A stretch of DNA of 64,000 nt from Rhodococcus sp. H36-A4 (GCF_027158005.1 NZ_JAPVLQ010000001.1:1001745-1065744), one strand, 5' to 3'. Positions 55,295 to 64,000 are shown, counted from the stretch's first letter. The notes: a model not told the origin generated them from the letters alone. Numbers and translations are program-made.

Positions 55295-56194
55295 GTGAAC
55301 GTATCGCAAGAGCCTCTGCCGATCACAGTGTGGACCAACAGCGAGCTGACCGACATCGTCGTCGGCGTCGACGGCACCGACGCTTCTCGCGGCGCATTGC
55401 TCTGGGCTGCGCGGGTGGCACAGATCGCCAAAGCAAGAATTCGGATCGTTCACGCACTGCCGCAGCGGGAATCGGCGAACAGAGTAACGCGAGAGCTGCG
55501 TGCATCCAAACCACGACTTCTCGGCAGACGCCTTCTCCGACTGTCCCGCAACGAAGTCGACCGTATCGATCCCGATATCGCAGTCGATACGGTCCTGACC
55601 GACGATCCCATCGCTTCGTTCCTCGGCGCGATGTCGCACACCGCGGATCTGGTCGTGATCGGAGGCAATGCGTCCAGTCCTGTTCGAGATGTCGTCCTCG
55701 GCCGTCACGCAACTCGCATCGTTGCCGACGCTCGATGCCCCGTTCTCGTGTGGCGGCCGCATGCCATCGCCCCCGCTGTGACTTCTCAGCCGGTCGTCGT
55801 CGGTGTCGACGATTCCGATTCTTCGCACAGCGCGATAGTCGGCGCATTCTGGTTCGCGGATACACTTCGGGCCCCGATCATGGCCCTGCATGTGGTGTCG
55901 CCCACTCGTCGACACACGCCTGCGGTGGACGCCGATGTGGACGCAGCAGAAGTGGGATCTGTCGCGTGGCTGGGGACTCGTGTGACCGCGACCTCCGAGC
56001 GTCATCCCTCGGTCGAGGTTCACCTGCATTGTCTCGAGGCATCGGCAGACCACGAGCTACGCAGGGCGTCCGAAACAGCGCGCCTGGTCGTCGTCGGGAG
56101 CCGAGGGCTCGGTCCATTGGTGGGCCCGATCCGCGGCTCGGTCGGACAATCGCTCGTACACAGCTCGCACTGTCCGATTCTGGTGGTGCGCTGA
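55295..56194 (+). CDS. Universal stress protein, two domains
   Basis: 299 residues from GTG 55295 (GAGGAG about 12 nt upstream); the frame is open far upstream, but there it overlaps the divergent USP gene in antisense. Domain 1: DIVVGVDGTDASRGALLWAA, loop VVIGGNASSPVRDVVLGRHA. Domain 2: VVVGVDDSDSSHSAIVGAFW, loop VVGSRGLGPLVGPIRGSVGQ. It heads a rightward unit USP-ADH-SulP-USP; its TGA directly abuts the ADH GTG. Confidence 0.88.
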   Translation: MNVSQEPLPITVWTNSELTDIVVGVDGTDASRGALLWAARVAQIAKARIRIVHALPQRESANRVTRELRASKPRLLGRRLLRLSRNEVDRIDPDIAVDTVLTDDPIASFLGAMSHTADLVVIGGNASSPVRDVVLGRHATRIVADARCPVLVWRPHAIAPAVTSQPVVVGVDDSDSSHSAIVGAFWFADTLRAPIMALHVVSPTRRHTPAVDADVDAAEVGSVAWLGTRVTATSERHPSVEVHLHCLEASADHELRRASETARLVVVGSRGLGPLVGPIRGSVGQSLVHSSHCPILVVR

Positions 56195-57193
56195 GTGAAA
56201 GCCTGGAGAGTCGCCGAACAGGGCAGTGTCGACGGCAGTCCCCTGCAGTTGGTCGATGAGCACATGCCTCGACCGACGTCCGGCGAATTGCTGATCGCTG
56301 TCCAAGCTTGCGGCGTGTGCCGAACCGACCTCCACGTCGTCGAAGGCGATCTTCCAGTTCATCGGCCGCACGTAGTGCCCGGCCACGAAATCGTCGGCGC
56401 GATAACAGAAGTCGGAGACAACACCGAGACCGACTTCAACGTGGGTGACATTGTCGGAATTCCATGGCTGCGTCACACCTGCGGCAACTGCCGATTTTGC
56501 GTGAGTGGTCGCGAAAACCTTTGCAAGGCATCGTTGTACACCGGATGGGATCACAACGGCGGGTTCGCGGAGTACGCGGTGGTTCCGGCCGACTACGCCT
56601 TGGCACTACCGACCGGGTACAGCACCGAAGAACTGGCACCGTTGCTGTGCGCAGGGATCATCGGATACAGCGCCCTGCGCCGAGCCGAACTTCCGCCGTC
56701 GGGGAAACTCGGCCTCTACGGTTTCGGCGCAAGCGCGCACATAGTCGCTCAGCTGGCACAGGCCGACGGCGCTACCGTGCACGTCATGACTCGAGACTCC
56801 GGTGCCCGACAGCTCGCACTGAGGATGGGGTTGGCGTCGGCGCAGGATACTTTCGATTCACCACCGGAAAAGCTCGACGCCGCTATTATTTTCGCGCCTA
56901 TCGGCGAGACCGTTCCGACGGCATTGGAAGCCGTCGACTCCGGGGGAACCGTCGTGCTGGCCGGCATTCACATGACCGACATTCCGCAACTGAACTACGA
57001 CCGGCATCTGTTCCACGAGAAGCGACTGCTGAGCGTCGAAGCGAATACGCGGGCCGATGCTCGACAATTCCTCGAACGCTGTCAGAGAACGCACCTGAGG
57101 ATCGAAACTACGGTCTACCCTTTCGTTCGCGCACTGTCGGCACTGCGAGATCTCCGCCACGGCCGGTTCGCCGGCGCCGCCGTCATCGAATAG
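56195..57193 (+). CDS. adhA: Zinc-dependent alcohol dehydrogenase (AdhA type)
   Basis: 332 residues from GTG 56195, immediately after the USP stop. Catalytic zinc: CGVCRTD (C42) and GHE (H64). Structural zinc: HTCGNCRFCVSGRENLC with four cysteines. Nucleotide-binding stretch: KLGLYGFGASAHIVAQLAQA. The layout resembles mycobacterial AdhA (Rv1862-like) and the zinc-ADH family 2. It oxidises alcohols or reduces aldehydes with NAD(P)(H). Inclusion in a USP-transporter operon suggests redox balancing in hypoxia; that is inference. Confidence 0.9.
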   Translation: MKAWRVAEQGSVDGSPLQLVDEHMPRPTSGELLIAVQACGVCRTDLHVVEGDLPVHRPHVVPGHEIVGAITEVGDNTETDFNVGDIVGIPWLRHTCGNCRFCVSGRENLCKASLYTGWDHNGGFAEYAVVPADYALALPTGYSTEELAPLLCAGIIGYSALRRAELPPSGKLGLYGFGASAHIVAQLAQADGATVHVMTRDSGARQLALRMGLASAQDTFDSPPEKLDAAIIFAPIGETVPTALEAVDSGGTVVLAGIHMTDIPQLNYDRHLFHEKRLLSVEANTRADARQFLERCQRTHLRIETTVYPFVRALSALRDLRHGRFAGAAVIE

Positions 57194-57232
57194 ATCCACC
57201 CTGCCGACTTCTCACGATGCAAGGAGGTCCCG

Positions 57233-59008
57233 ATGCATCCCAAGTCGGCACTCGGAGTTCGACTGCGCGGTGCAAGATCGATGCTGTTCTCTTCGCTGCA
57301 GGGCTACCGATCGGCTTGGTTGGCGGGCGATCTCGCTGCGGGACTCACGCTGTTGTCGATCGCGGTGCCCGAGCAACTGGCCACTGCACGGCTGGCAGGT
57401 ATGCCGCCGATCACAGGCTTCTACGCGTTCTTTGCAGGCACACTCCTGTTCGCGTTGCTCGGCTCGAACCGGCAGATGTCGATCGGGGCCGATTCGACGA
57501 TCGCACCACTGTTCGCTGTCGGCGTCGCGACTGCGGTATCGACCGTCCCTGGTGACTACGTTGCGTTGGTAGGGATCCTCGCGGTGATGGTGGGCGTGAT
57601 CGTGGCCCTCGTGGGCCTCCTGCGGCTCGGATGGATCGCGGAGTTCCTGTCGACGCCGATCATCGCTGGGTTCCTCGGTGGGGTCGCGGTCATCATCGTT
57701 GTGCATCAACTACCCGATCTCCTCGGCCTGCCGGCCGGCAGCGGTGGGACGTTGAACCGAATCGGCACGATCGTCAGCGAGTCGACCGAGGCCAACGGTT
57801 GGACGTTGGGCATCGGGGTCGGGGTTTTCGTCGTCGTGTTTCTCACCGACAAGTGGGATCGGCGACTACCCGGGGCGTTGATCGCACTGGTCGGATCAAC
57901 GATCCTCGTCAGTGTGTTCGATCTGACTTCCCACGGGGTAGCAGTGCTGGGTTCGCTGGCACACGGGGCTCCCCATCTCGGACTGCACGGGGTGTCGTGG
58001 TCGGCGCTGAGCGCACTTGCACCCACCGCCGGTGTCGTCGCACTGGTGATCGTCAGCCAGAGTGCGGCGACGACGCGCGCTTTCGCCGCCGACGGTGGTT
58101 ACGGGGTGGATGTAGATCGTGACTTCTTCGGCATCGGAGCAGGCAATGTCGTCGCTGGCCTGGTAGGTGCGTTTCCGGTGAACGCGAGCCCGCCACGAAC
58201 CGCCGCAGTGGTGTCGGCGTCGGGACGGACCCAGGTGGCGGGCATCGCCGCCGTCGCCGCGCTCTTGTTGCTGATCCCCGCTCTGGCGCTCCTCGAAAAC
58301 CTGCCGGTGGCAACCCTGGCTGCGATTCTGATCTTCATCGCCACCCGCATCGTGCATGTCCGCGAGCTGATAGACATCGCCCGCTACGACCGTTTCGAGT
58401 TCGCTCTCGCCGTGGTCACTCTTCTGACGGTTGCTCTCGTCGGTGTCGAGTACGGCATCGGTGTGGCGGTCGCGTTGGCAATTCTGGACCGCACCCGCCT
58501 CAGCGCCCGTCCCCATCTGCACGTACTGGGACACATCCCATCGACTACCAGTTGGGTGCCCCTGAGCTACGCCGAACAAGCGAGGACGGTTCCCGGTGTA
58601 CTCGTCGTACAGTTCGCGACGCCTCTGTGGTACGCCAACGCAACCGAATTTCGAACCGAGATAACGGCCACGATCGACGCCGCGGATCATCCCCTGCACC
58701 TCGTCGTGCTCGACACGATGGGGATGACCGATATCGACTACACGGGAGCACACTCCTTGCGGCAGTTGATCGATCAACTCCGCTCGAGGGGAGTCACCTT
58801 CGCGATGGCAAGAACCAGCAAGACGGCGCGCAGGGGCCTGGCGCGCAGTGGACTGCTCGCGCAAATTGGCCAGGAACACATGTTCAGCTCGGTCGGCGAG
58901 GCAATCGGAGCCGATGTCGGGACTGAAGACCCTGACAGATTCAAGGCCAAGCGCGCAGGATCGAAGGATGAGTACAACACCGACCAGCGAGACCCAAACG
59001 GACCTTGA
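57233..59008 (+). CDS. SulP-family anion transporter with STAS domain
   Basis: 591 residues from ATG 57233, with AAGGAGG 7 nt upstream. Membrane part (about 25-420): LAAGLTLLSIAVPEQLATAR and GSNRQMSIGADSTIAPLFAV near the substrate site. STAS domain (about 450-560): LHLVVLDTMGMTDIDYTGAH. It is a different subfamily from the ArsR-linked SulP (GADST in place of GPTGA). Rv1739c-type proteins move sulfate; bicarbonate is an alternative. Its end overlaps the next USP gene by 41 bp. Confidence 0.88.
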   Translation: MHPKSALGVRLRGARSMLFSSLQGYRSAWLAGDLAAGLTLLSIAVPEQLATARLAGMPPITGFYAFFAGTLLFALLGSNRQMSIGADSTIAPLFAVGVATAVSTVPGDYVALVGILAVMVGVIVALVGLLRLGWIAEFLSTPIIAGFLGGVAVIIVVHQLPDLLGLPAGSGGTLNRIGTIVSESTEANGWTLGIGVGVFVVVFLTDKWDRRLPGALIALVGSTILVSVFDLTSHGVAVLGSLAHGAPHLGLHGVSWSALSALAPTAGVVALVIVSQSAATTRAFAADGGYGVDVDRDFFGIGAGNVVAGLVGAFPVNASPPRTAAVVSASGRTQVAGIAAVAALLLLIPALALLENLPVATLAAILIFIATRIVHVRELIDIARYDRFEFALAVVTLLTVALVGVEYGIGVAVALAILDRTRLSARPHLHVLGHIPSTTSWVPLSYAEQARTVPGVLVVQFATPLWYANATEFRTEITATIDAADHPLHLVVLDTMGMTDIDYTGAHSLRQLIDQLRSRGVTFAMARTSKTARRGLARSGLLAQIGQEHMFSSVGEAIGADVGTEDPDRFKAKRAGSKDEYNTDQRDPNGP

Positions 59009-59438
59009 TGAATCCACCGGCCGCATCGCGGTGGGCGTCGACGGTTCACCCTCCTCGATCCTGGCACTGCAGCAAGCGCGACGGCTATCGGAGGCATTGG
59101 GCATCGGCATAGATGTCATGGCTGCGTGGCAGTATCCGACGTACATGGGTGCGGGCTTCGCAGAGGACATTCACCCCGATGACGACGCTAGGCAGATAAT
59201 GGCCGAGTCGATCGTTGCCGCATTCGGTGACGATGCACCGGCCGACATCGAACAGATTGCGGTACAGGGTGTTCCAGCGCAGGTGCTGCTCGACGCCAGT
59301 CGAGTGGCCGACATGCTCGTAGTAGGAAGCCGCGGCCGTGGTGGATTCGTCGGTCTGCTGTTGGGATCGGTCAGTGCACAGTGCGCCGAACATGCTCGAT
59401 GCCCGGTGCTCGTCGTTCATTCGAAGGATCACCACTAG
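58968..59438 (+). CDS. Universal stress protein, single domain
   Basis: 156 residues. One USP domain: RIAVGVDGSPSSILALQQAR and complete ATP loop VVGSRGRGGFVGLLLGSVSA. ATG 58968 is preceded by AGGA and lies inside the SulP 3' end, so translation is coupled. It closes the USP-ADH-SulP-USP unit and is followed by a strong terminator. The only single-domain USP here. Confidence 0.87.
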   Translation: MSTTPTSETQTDLDESTGRIAVGVDGSPSSILALQQARRLSEALGIGIDVMAAWQYPTYMGAGFAEDIHPDDDARQIMAESIVAAFGDDAPADIEQIAVQGVPAQVLLDASRVADMLVVGSRGRGGFVGLLLGSVSAQCAEHARCPVLVVHSKDHH

Positions 59439-59518
59439 CGCGGGCAACGCCGATCGGTTCAAATGACAGCGGTGATCTTCTCGATTCGCCAGTGCTGCAG
59501 TGAGCAAATCCAAGAAAG

Positions 59519-59554
59519 CAGCCCCTGAACTGCGCATTCGCAGTTCAGGGGCTG
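59519..59554. terminator. Bidirectional hairpin terminator
   Basis: Arms 59519-59534 (CAGCCCCTGAACTGCG) and 59539-59554 pair perfectly over 16 bp with a CATT loop. On the plus strand TTCTGGTTTCTTC follows. It separates the USP unit from the convergent MFS gene. Confidence 0.85.
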
Positions 59555-59634
59555 TTCTGGTTTCTTCGAAGCCGAAGACTGGACGGCCGATGGCCGGTGC
59601 GTCAACGGTCAGCGTTGCCTAGCCCTATCGCAGG

Positions 59635-60981
59635 TCAGGTCATGCTCACTTCCTTGGTCTCGGAGAGCGCTTTGGTGCAGGCGAGGCTGAGTACCGACAG
59701 GAGCGCCAGCATGACTCCGATAGCAATACTTCCGAATTGTGCCGCGAGAGGGGCGGCGAGCAACGGCGGGATTGCGCCGCCGAGAACACCGGCGAGGTTG
59801 TATCCCAGTCCGGCACCTGTGTAGCGGAATCGAGTCTGGAACAGTTCTGGGAGAAGGGCACCGGTTGGTCCATAGGCGATACCGAAGATCGTCAGCGTCA
59901 CACACATGGCCACGACATACGCAACCGGGCTTCCCGTGTCGAGCAAGGGAAATAGAACGAGCGACCAAGGAATTGCCGCTGCACAAGAGGTCATGATCAC
60001 TCTGCGGCGTCCGACTCGGTCGGAATACGTCGCAGATAGCGCGATCGCGATTCCGAAGACCACAGCACCTACAAGACCTGTCCACAATACGAAGGGGCGA
60101 TCGAAGCCGAGGGTCTTTGTGCCGTAACTGGTCAGATATGCAGTGCCCATGTAGAAGAGCGAGAACAGTGAAGCCAGCGCTCCGGCGGCAAGCAGAATCT
60201 CCTTCTTCTGTACGTGCCAGGCTTCGAGGATCGGAAGGGTGGTAGCACGATCAGGAGTTCGAACTTCTGCTTCTTGGTTCGCACGGAAAACCGGTGTTTC
60301 TTCGATGGCCAGTCGCATGTACAACCCGATCAGCACGAGAACTGCACTCAGAAGGAACGGTATACGCCAACCGAAGTCGAGGAAGACTGCGTTGGTGTCA
60401 CCGAATACAGCACCCGTTACGAGGAAGGTCGCGCTCGAAAGAATGAATGCCGCTGACGGGCCCAACTGCGGGAACATGGCGTAGAAGCCGCGCTTTTTCG
60501 GTGGTGCATATTCGGCAGTGAGAAGAGTTGCGCCCGCCCATTCTCCACCGACAGCGAATCCCTGCCCGAATCGCAACAGAACGAGAATAATCGGAGCCGC
60601 TATTCCGATGGTGTCAGCGCTGGGCAGCAACCCGATTACAAAAGTTGATATGCCCATCAGAAGCAGCGTCGAGATCAGCGTCTTCTTTCGGCCGATTCGG
60701 TCGCCGAAGTGCCCGAAGACCACAGCTCCGACAGGCCTCGCAATGAAGGCGACTGCAAAGGTGGCGAAGGATGCGACGGTCCCCGCAGTGGCACCCAGTG
60801 CCGGGAAGAACACTGTCGGAAATACGAGTGCGGCAGCAGTTCCATAAATGAAGAAGTCATAGAACTCGATTGTGGTTCCTATGCCACTGGCGATCGCCAC
60901 CTTCCGAACACTTGTGGTGGGTGCGGCGGAGCGGGTCGTCGGCCTGCGGTCGACCGCATCATCCGGTGTAATTGAGGGCAT
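59635..60981 (-). CDS. MFS transporter of the metabolite:H+ symporter (MHS) type
   Basis: 448 residues, twelve membrane helices. ASGIGTTIEFYDFFIYGTAA at the start and GHFGDRIGRKKTLISTLLLM are MHS signatures (ShiA, ProP, KgtP relatives); RFGQGFAVGGEWAGATLLTA is motif-rich helix 4-5. The second half has YSDRVGRRRV. It probably imports an organic acid such as shikimate or a dicarboxylate; the exact substrate is unknown. No partner catabolic gene adjoins. Confidence 0.87.
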   Translation of the reverse strand: MPSITPDDAVDRRPTTRSAAPTTSVRKVAIASGIGTTIEFYDFFIYGTAAALVFPTVFFPALGATAGTVASFATFAVAFIARPVGAVVFGHFGDRIGRKKTLISTLLLMGISTFVIGLLPSADTIGIAAPIILVLLRFGQGFAVGGEWAGATLLTAEYAPPKKRGFYAMFPQLGPSAAFILSSATFLVTGAVFGDTNAVFLDFGWRIPFLLSAVLVLIGLYMRLAIEETPVFRANQEAEVRTPDRATTLPILEAWHVQKKEILLAAGALASLFSLFYMGTAYLTSYGTKTLGFDRPFVLWTGLVGAVVFGIAIALSATYSDRVGRRRVIMTSCAAAIPWSLVLFPLLDTGSPVAYVVAMCVTLTIFGIAYGPTGALLPELFQTRFRYTGAGLGYNLAGVLGGAIPPLLAAPLAAQFGSIAIGVMLALLSVLSLACTKALSETKEVSMT

Positions 60982-61086
60982 TCATTCTCCAGAGGCATCG
61001 TCAGGAAGTGTGATGTGAATCTGAAGGAAGAGGTTATGTGACCCGCGTCATAAGTACCCACCCCCGAAAAGGGGTAGAAGATCTGC

Positions 61087-61368
61087 TTACTTCGCTCCGA
61101 CCTTGGCCATGTCGACGCGGTTGCCACGGAAGGGAACACCTTCCGCTTCGAGCAATGCGCGCGCTGCTCCGCCATGGCACGTCGCAGGTGCACCGTCGGC
61201 GTGAACCACCCGCCACCACGGCACACCGCCGTCGAGCATTCCGACGGCCCGGCCCACCTGCCGGGGACCTATGCCCAGTGCGCGACCGATCTCACCGTAG
61301 GCGGCGACGTGACCCGCCGGAATCCTCACCACCATGGCTCGAACTTCCGACACCACGTCGATGGTCAT
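61087..61368 (-). CDS. Alkyltransferase-like protein (MGMT family without the active Cys)
   Basis: 93 residues. The MGMT DNA-binding domain is seen in VRIPAGHVAAYGEIGRALGI and PRQVGRAVGMLDGGVPWWRV. The PCHR active-site Cys of true alkylguanine transferases is replaced by Trp (PWWR), as in ATL proteins, which bind O6-alkylguanine and recruit nucleotide excision repair. ATG 61368 overlaps the DUF488 stop (ATGA); the longer open frame to 61542 is shadow sequence. Confidence 0.88.
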   Translation of the reverse strand: MTIDVVSEVRAMVVRIPAGHVAAYGEIGRALGIGPRQVGRAVGMLDGGVPWWRVVHADGAPATCHGGAARALLEAEGVPFRGNRVDMAKVGAK

Positions 61369-61925
61369 GCCTCTGCTGACACTGGATAAGTGATTGTTTC
61401 GCCTTGTACGTGCGCGAACTCTGTAATTGTCGCGAGGCGGGTCGATGAAATCGACATAATGTCGAAAACCTCCGCCCCTGCGACGATGAGCGCGTCCGTT
61501 ATCAGCCGTCGATGACAACGCCATGGCACGGCCTCGCTGCACATGATCGCCGGGACCGACTCGTGTGCGACCCGTAGCAGCTCAGCGAGCCCGGAACGGA
61601 ATTCCGTGGTCTCCATGTAGTCCGCGTAGTCGCGGAATGCCTTGACCCGCCACCCTCCGTTCGGGCTCGACACGTCAACCGGTGTATATCTACGACCGCC
61701 GATATCCCGGATCCACCGGTACCCGATATCGGCCGGCAGCGCATCCTTGATCGCGTCCTGGTTCCACTGCGGATACTTTCGCGACCCTGGAAACGAACGC
61801 ACATCGACCAGCTCGGTCACCTCGTTCACACGCAACATCTCGAACACTTCGTCAGCAGTGCGAGTGGAGTGGCCGATCGTGAAAACCCGAGGCACGGCGC
61901 GTTTGCTTTCCAGGCCCCTCGTCAT
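61365..61925 (-). CDS. DUF488 family protein
   Basis: 186 residues. FTIGHSTRTADEVFEMLRVN, VDVRSFPGSRKYPQWNQDAI and CSEAVPWRCHRRLITDAL are DUF488 hallmarks. ATG 61925 fits a leaderless start (TAATCT 7 nt upstream); a start at 61958 is also in frame. The CxExxxxxCHR segment near residue 150 suggests a metal or nucleic-acid site. Function unknown. Coupling to the ATL gene suggests a DNA-damage role. Confidence 0.85.
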   Translation of the reverse strand: MTRGLESKRAVPRVFTIGHSTRTADEVFEMLRVNEVTELVDVRSFPGSRKYPQWNQDAIKDALPADIGYRWIRDIGGRRYTPVDVSSPNGGWRVKAFRDYADYMETTEFRSGLAELLRVAHESVPAIMCSEAVPWRCHRRLITDALIVAGAEVFDIMSISSTRLATITEFAHVQGETITYPVSAEA

Positions 61926-62158
61926 CGAATCCAGATTACTCGATCGACTCCAGGCCACTCATCTCATGCGTGTGGACCATTTCGCCACCCCGGGCTTCGA
62001 GATTTGGGGGTAGGCCCCGGTCCGATTCTGGTTGCTCTCGACGGCCACGCCAACGGTCATACCTTCAGCAGAAGACAGAGGCATAAGACTCTCTGGCACC
62101 CGATCGACCTGAGAACACACGAGTCCCACTGTGACTGAACAGTATCCGCAGTTCGAAA

Positions 62159-62953
62159 TCAGTCAGGTTGGATGCGGCGGTCCTCGGCGATTGCGTGGTG
62201 GCTGGTCATGCCGCCGTCGACTACAAGAGTCTGTCCGGTGATGTAACGGGACTCGTCCGAGGCCAGGAACAACATGGCGGCAGCAATGTCCTCGGGTTCG
62301 CCGATGAACGGCAGCGCGTTGTGTGAGCGGATCTTGTCGATGGCCTCAGCGGAAAGATTGTTCTGCAGCGCTGGGGTCATCACCGCCCCGGGGGCGACCG
62401 CATTGCAGCGCACTTTTTGTGCTCCGTACTGGGTGGCGACGTACTGGGTCATGCGAATGACCGCAGCTTTGGCAGTGCCATAGGCCACTTGCACGTAGTC
62501 CCCAGCCAAGCCCCCGACGGAGGCGGTGTTGATGATCGAACCGCCGCCGGCATCGATCAGGTGAGGCAGAGCCAGTCGGCAGCCGAGGAGCGCACTACGC
62601 ACGTTCAACTGCATAGTGCGGTCGAACTCCTCCAAGTCCAGACGGAGCACATCCAGATCCTTGCGCGGATTGCTGCCGCCCACGTGATTGCACATGACGT
62701 CCAGGCGACCGAACTCTTGTACCGAGGCATCTACCAGGGCAGCGAGGGAATCCGCGTCCATCACGTCGACGGCGATGCCGATCGCGCGCCCGCCGGCTTC
62801 CTGTATCCGAGCAGCAGCATCGCTGGCCTGCTGCTGGTCCAGATCAGCGATTGCGACGGACGCGCCCTCGGCTGCGAACATTTGCGCGGCCGCCATACCG
62901 ATGCCACTTGCCCCGCCGGTAATTATGGCTGCCTTGCCCTGGAGTCTTCCCAT
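62159..62953 (-). CDS. Short-chain dehydrogenase/reductase
   Basis: 264 residues. Cofactor motif TGGASGIG, Asp at the end of strand 2 (AIADLDQQQA) indicating NAD(H), active Ser-Tyr-Lys in NTASVGGLAGDYVQVAYGTAK. The ATG at 62953 gives MGRLQGKAAIITGG with AGGCAG upstream; the frame opens at 63004. Alcohol substrate unknown. It stands alone. Confidence 0.88.
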   Translation of the reverse strand: MGRLQGKAAIITGGASGIGMAAAQMFAAEGASVAIADLDQQQASDAAARIQEAGGRAIGIAVDVMDADSLAALVDASVQEFGRLDVMCNHVGGSNPRKDLDVLRLDLEEFDRTMQLNVRSALLGCRLALPHLIDAGGGSIINTASVGGLAGDYVQVAYGTAKAAVIRMTQYVATQYGAQKVRCNAVAPGAVMTPALQNNLSAEAIDKIRSHNALPFIGEPEDIAAAMLFLASDESRYITGQTLVVDGGMTSHHAIAEDRRIQPD

Positions 62954-63181
62954 AACGCTGCCTGCTTTCGACTGATTTCCGAAGGCCAACTGTCTCTGCA
63001 GCATACGACCGTCCGGTTACCTCCCGGGGCTGATAGAGCAGTCATCTCTGGCTTGATGCCGATCACATGCGGACCTGCCACCTGCACTGCGTGTCAAAGG
63101 ATCATCAAGATCTTCAGCATCGGCATACAAGTCTCGTATCTTTCCGCCCGACGGCCCCGGCGGTGTCGTAGACCTGACCCA

Positions 63182-63769
63182 ATGGATGAAGAACCCGTCA
63201 CGCGAGGTTCGGCAGCGGGTAACCCTCACCGCCACCCCGATGCGGCACAGTCGGCAACACCCAGCGCCACCGGTCGCCTCTGGCGCCATCTTATCGACGG
63301 CGAAAGAGCCTGGGGTTCGGTCGACACCTGGCACGCCCGCCACGGCATGACTCGCCACCGGCTCGTCGTTTTTCCTCCGGGCACCAACCTTGCCGAGCGT
63401 AGACGTCTGCGCCTATGGCGAGGGTGGCCACTGTGGGGCGCGATGTTGTGGATCGTCAGCGAGGTGGTGCTGAGCAATCAATTCGCTGCGATCCCGGCCG
63501 TCGCCGCGTCGACGACTGTCTACCTGCTCAGCGGGTACTGCGCATTCGTGGTGGCAGGCACCCCGCGAACACAGATTCGGATAGAGGTAGCAATCACGAT
63601 GAACGGTCCGACCGACCTCGACGCCCAGGCCCGCCGCGAGAACATCGGCGGACACGCGAAACTCCTCACCGACGCCGACAACCGGTTGGCAACACAGCAC
63701 ATCACCGCTGCCGAGCACGAAATGATCTGGAGCGCGGTCTACCGGCAACTGCCGGCAGGCAAGTACTGA
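63182..63769 (+). CDS. Membrane protein of DUF6611 type
   Basis: 195 residues. WRHLIDGERAWGSVDTWHAR and HRLVVFPPGTNLAERRRLRL are conserved blocks of an actinobacterial family I recall as DUF6611. Two hydrophobic segments follow (WPLWGAMLWIVSEVVLS and IPAVAASTTVYLLSGYCAFV), then a helical C-terminal tail with NRLATQHITAAEHEMIWSAV. The ATG at 63182 is the first plausible start; the frame is open to 62417 as antisense of the SDR gene. Function unknown. Confidence 0.72.
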   Translation: MDEEPVTRGSAAGNPHRHPDAAQSATPSATGRLWRHLIDGERAWGSVDTWHARHGMTRHRLVVFPPGTNLAERRRLRLWRGWPLWGAMLWIVSEVVLSNQFAAIPAVAASTTVYLLSGYCAFVVAGTPRTQIRIEVAITMNGPTDLDAQARRENIGGHAKLLTDADNRLATQHITAAEHEMIWSAVYRQLPAGKY

Positions 63770-63817
63770 ACGTTCGATGCGAGCGAAACGATCGTCCGCA
63801 GGTGCGACAATTGGCGA

Positions 63818-64000
63818 ATGCATCAGGAGCGTCAGCGCGGGCCCGGTAGACCTCGGGACGCGGACATGGAAGTTCGTGTCTACGACGCGGTGCTCGAAGT
63901 GTATTGGGAAACCAGTTGGCGCGGATTCACTTTCGACGCGGTTGCACGCAAGGCGAAGGTTGGTCGGGCCGCGTTGTATCGGCGCTGGGACAGCAAGGAA
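63818..64000 (+). CDS. TetR-family regulator (3' end outside window)
   Basis: 61 residues to the window edge. After a basic start (RQRGPGRPRDADMEVRVYDA), FTFDAVARKAKVGRAALYRR and W are the TetR helix-turn-helix. The ATG at 63818 is chosen because the family pattern GRPRD begins right after it. Ligand domain outside the window. It lies 48 bp after the DUF6611 gene, possibly co-transcribed. Confidence 0.85.
   Translation, partial: MHQERQRGPGRPRDADMEVRVYDAVLEVYWETSWRGFTFDAVARKAKVGRAALYRRWDSKE

Noticed and set aside
62417..63181. Long plus-strand frame before the DUF6611-type gene
   Set aside because: It is antisense to the clear SDR gene.

Overview
The window is high-GC actinobacterial chromosome, most probably Rhodococcus or a close relative in the Mycobacteriales. 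The basis is the G+C-rich third codon positions, frequent GTG/TTG starts, many start codons sitting 6-7 nt after a -10 hexamer (leaderless genes), an IdeR-like box, a glutaredoxin of mycoredoxin type, and a DosR/DosS pair surrounded by universal stress proteins. No rRNA, tRNA, CRISPR array, insertion sequence or phage gene was seen. The window starts inside a PadR regulator and ends inside a TetR regulator.

Layout. 1-4.4 kb: PadR (partial), a small membrane protein, a PrmC-like methyltransferase, a TDT/SLAC1-type exporter and a pentapeptide-repeat protein with a CxxCxxxCC domain. 4.4-7.7 kb: a branched-chain-type 2-oxoacid dehydrogenase operon (E1alpha-E1beta-E2). 8.0-11.7 kb: a ferric-iron ABC importer behind an IdeR-like box. 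11.8-13.2 kb: SelO. 13.3-17.5 kb: a minus-strand block of glutaredoxin, HAD hydrolase, ACAD10/11-type acyl-CoA dehydrogenase, APH-type kinase and SDR, with a 30-bp perfect palindrome in front of the dehydrogenase. 17.5-19.1 kb: a lipoprotein and a Nudix hydrolase. 19.1-21.7 kb: a persulfide/sulfite detoxification operon behind tandem CsoR/CstR-type operators. 21.7-23.0 kb: a lipase. 23.1-31.1 kb: the complete kdp K+ operon (small membrane ORF-kdpF-A-B-C-D-E). 31.4-33.8 kb: a cyanate cluster (cynS, beta-carbonic anhydrase, divergent cynR). 33.8-36.0 kb: a MerR-HEAT regulator, a HEAT protein and a divergent SRPBCC protein. 36.0-43.1 kb: a 670-bp apparently non-coding stretch, a MerR-like regulator, NhaA, a BCCT carrier, and an MFS carrier with divergent LysR. 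43.1-45.5 kb: ArsR and a SulP transporter with matching palindromes. 45.5-59.4 kb: the stress island: dosRS, six universal stress proteins, cholesterol oxidase, a secreted GH1 enzyme, a zinc alcohol dehydrogenase and a second SulP transporter. 59.6-64 kb: an MHS-type MFS carrier, an alkyltransferase-like protein with DUF488, an SDR, a DUF6611-type protein and TetR (partial).

How it fits together. The recurring theme is homeostasis and stress: iron (IdeR box and ABC importer), sulfane sulfur (CstR-type operon), potassium (Kdp), cyanate/bicarbonate (Cyn), sodium/osmolytes (NhaA, BCCT) and hypoxia or dormancy (DosRS with USPs). Candidate DosR boxes lie in front of the USP gene at 48943 and between the divergent USP genes at 55045/55295, so much of 45-59 kb may be one dormancy-type regulon. 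The most novel-looking units are the split ACAD10-like cluster, the MerR-HEAT/HEAT pair, the CxxCxxxCC-pentapeptide protein, and the short overlooked ORFs in the kdp and persulfide operons. Convergent genes are often separated by long perfect hairpins that probably terminate transcription from both sides.
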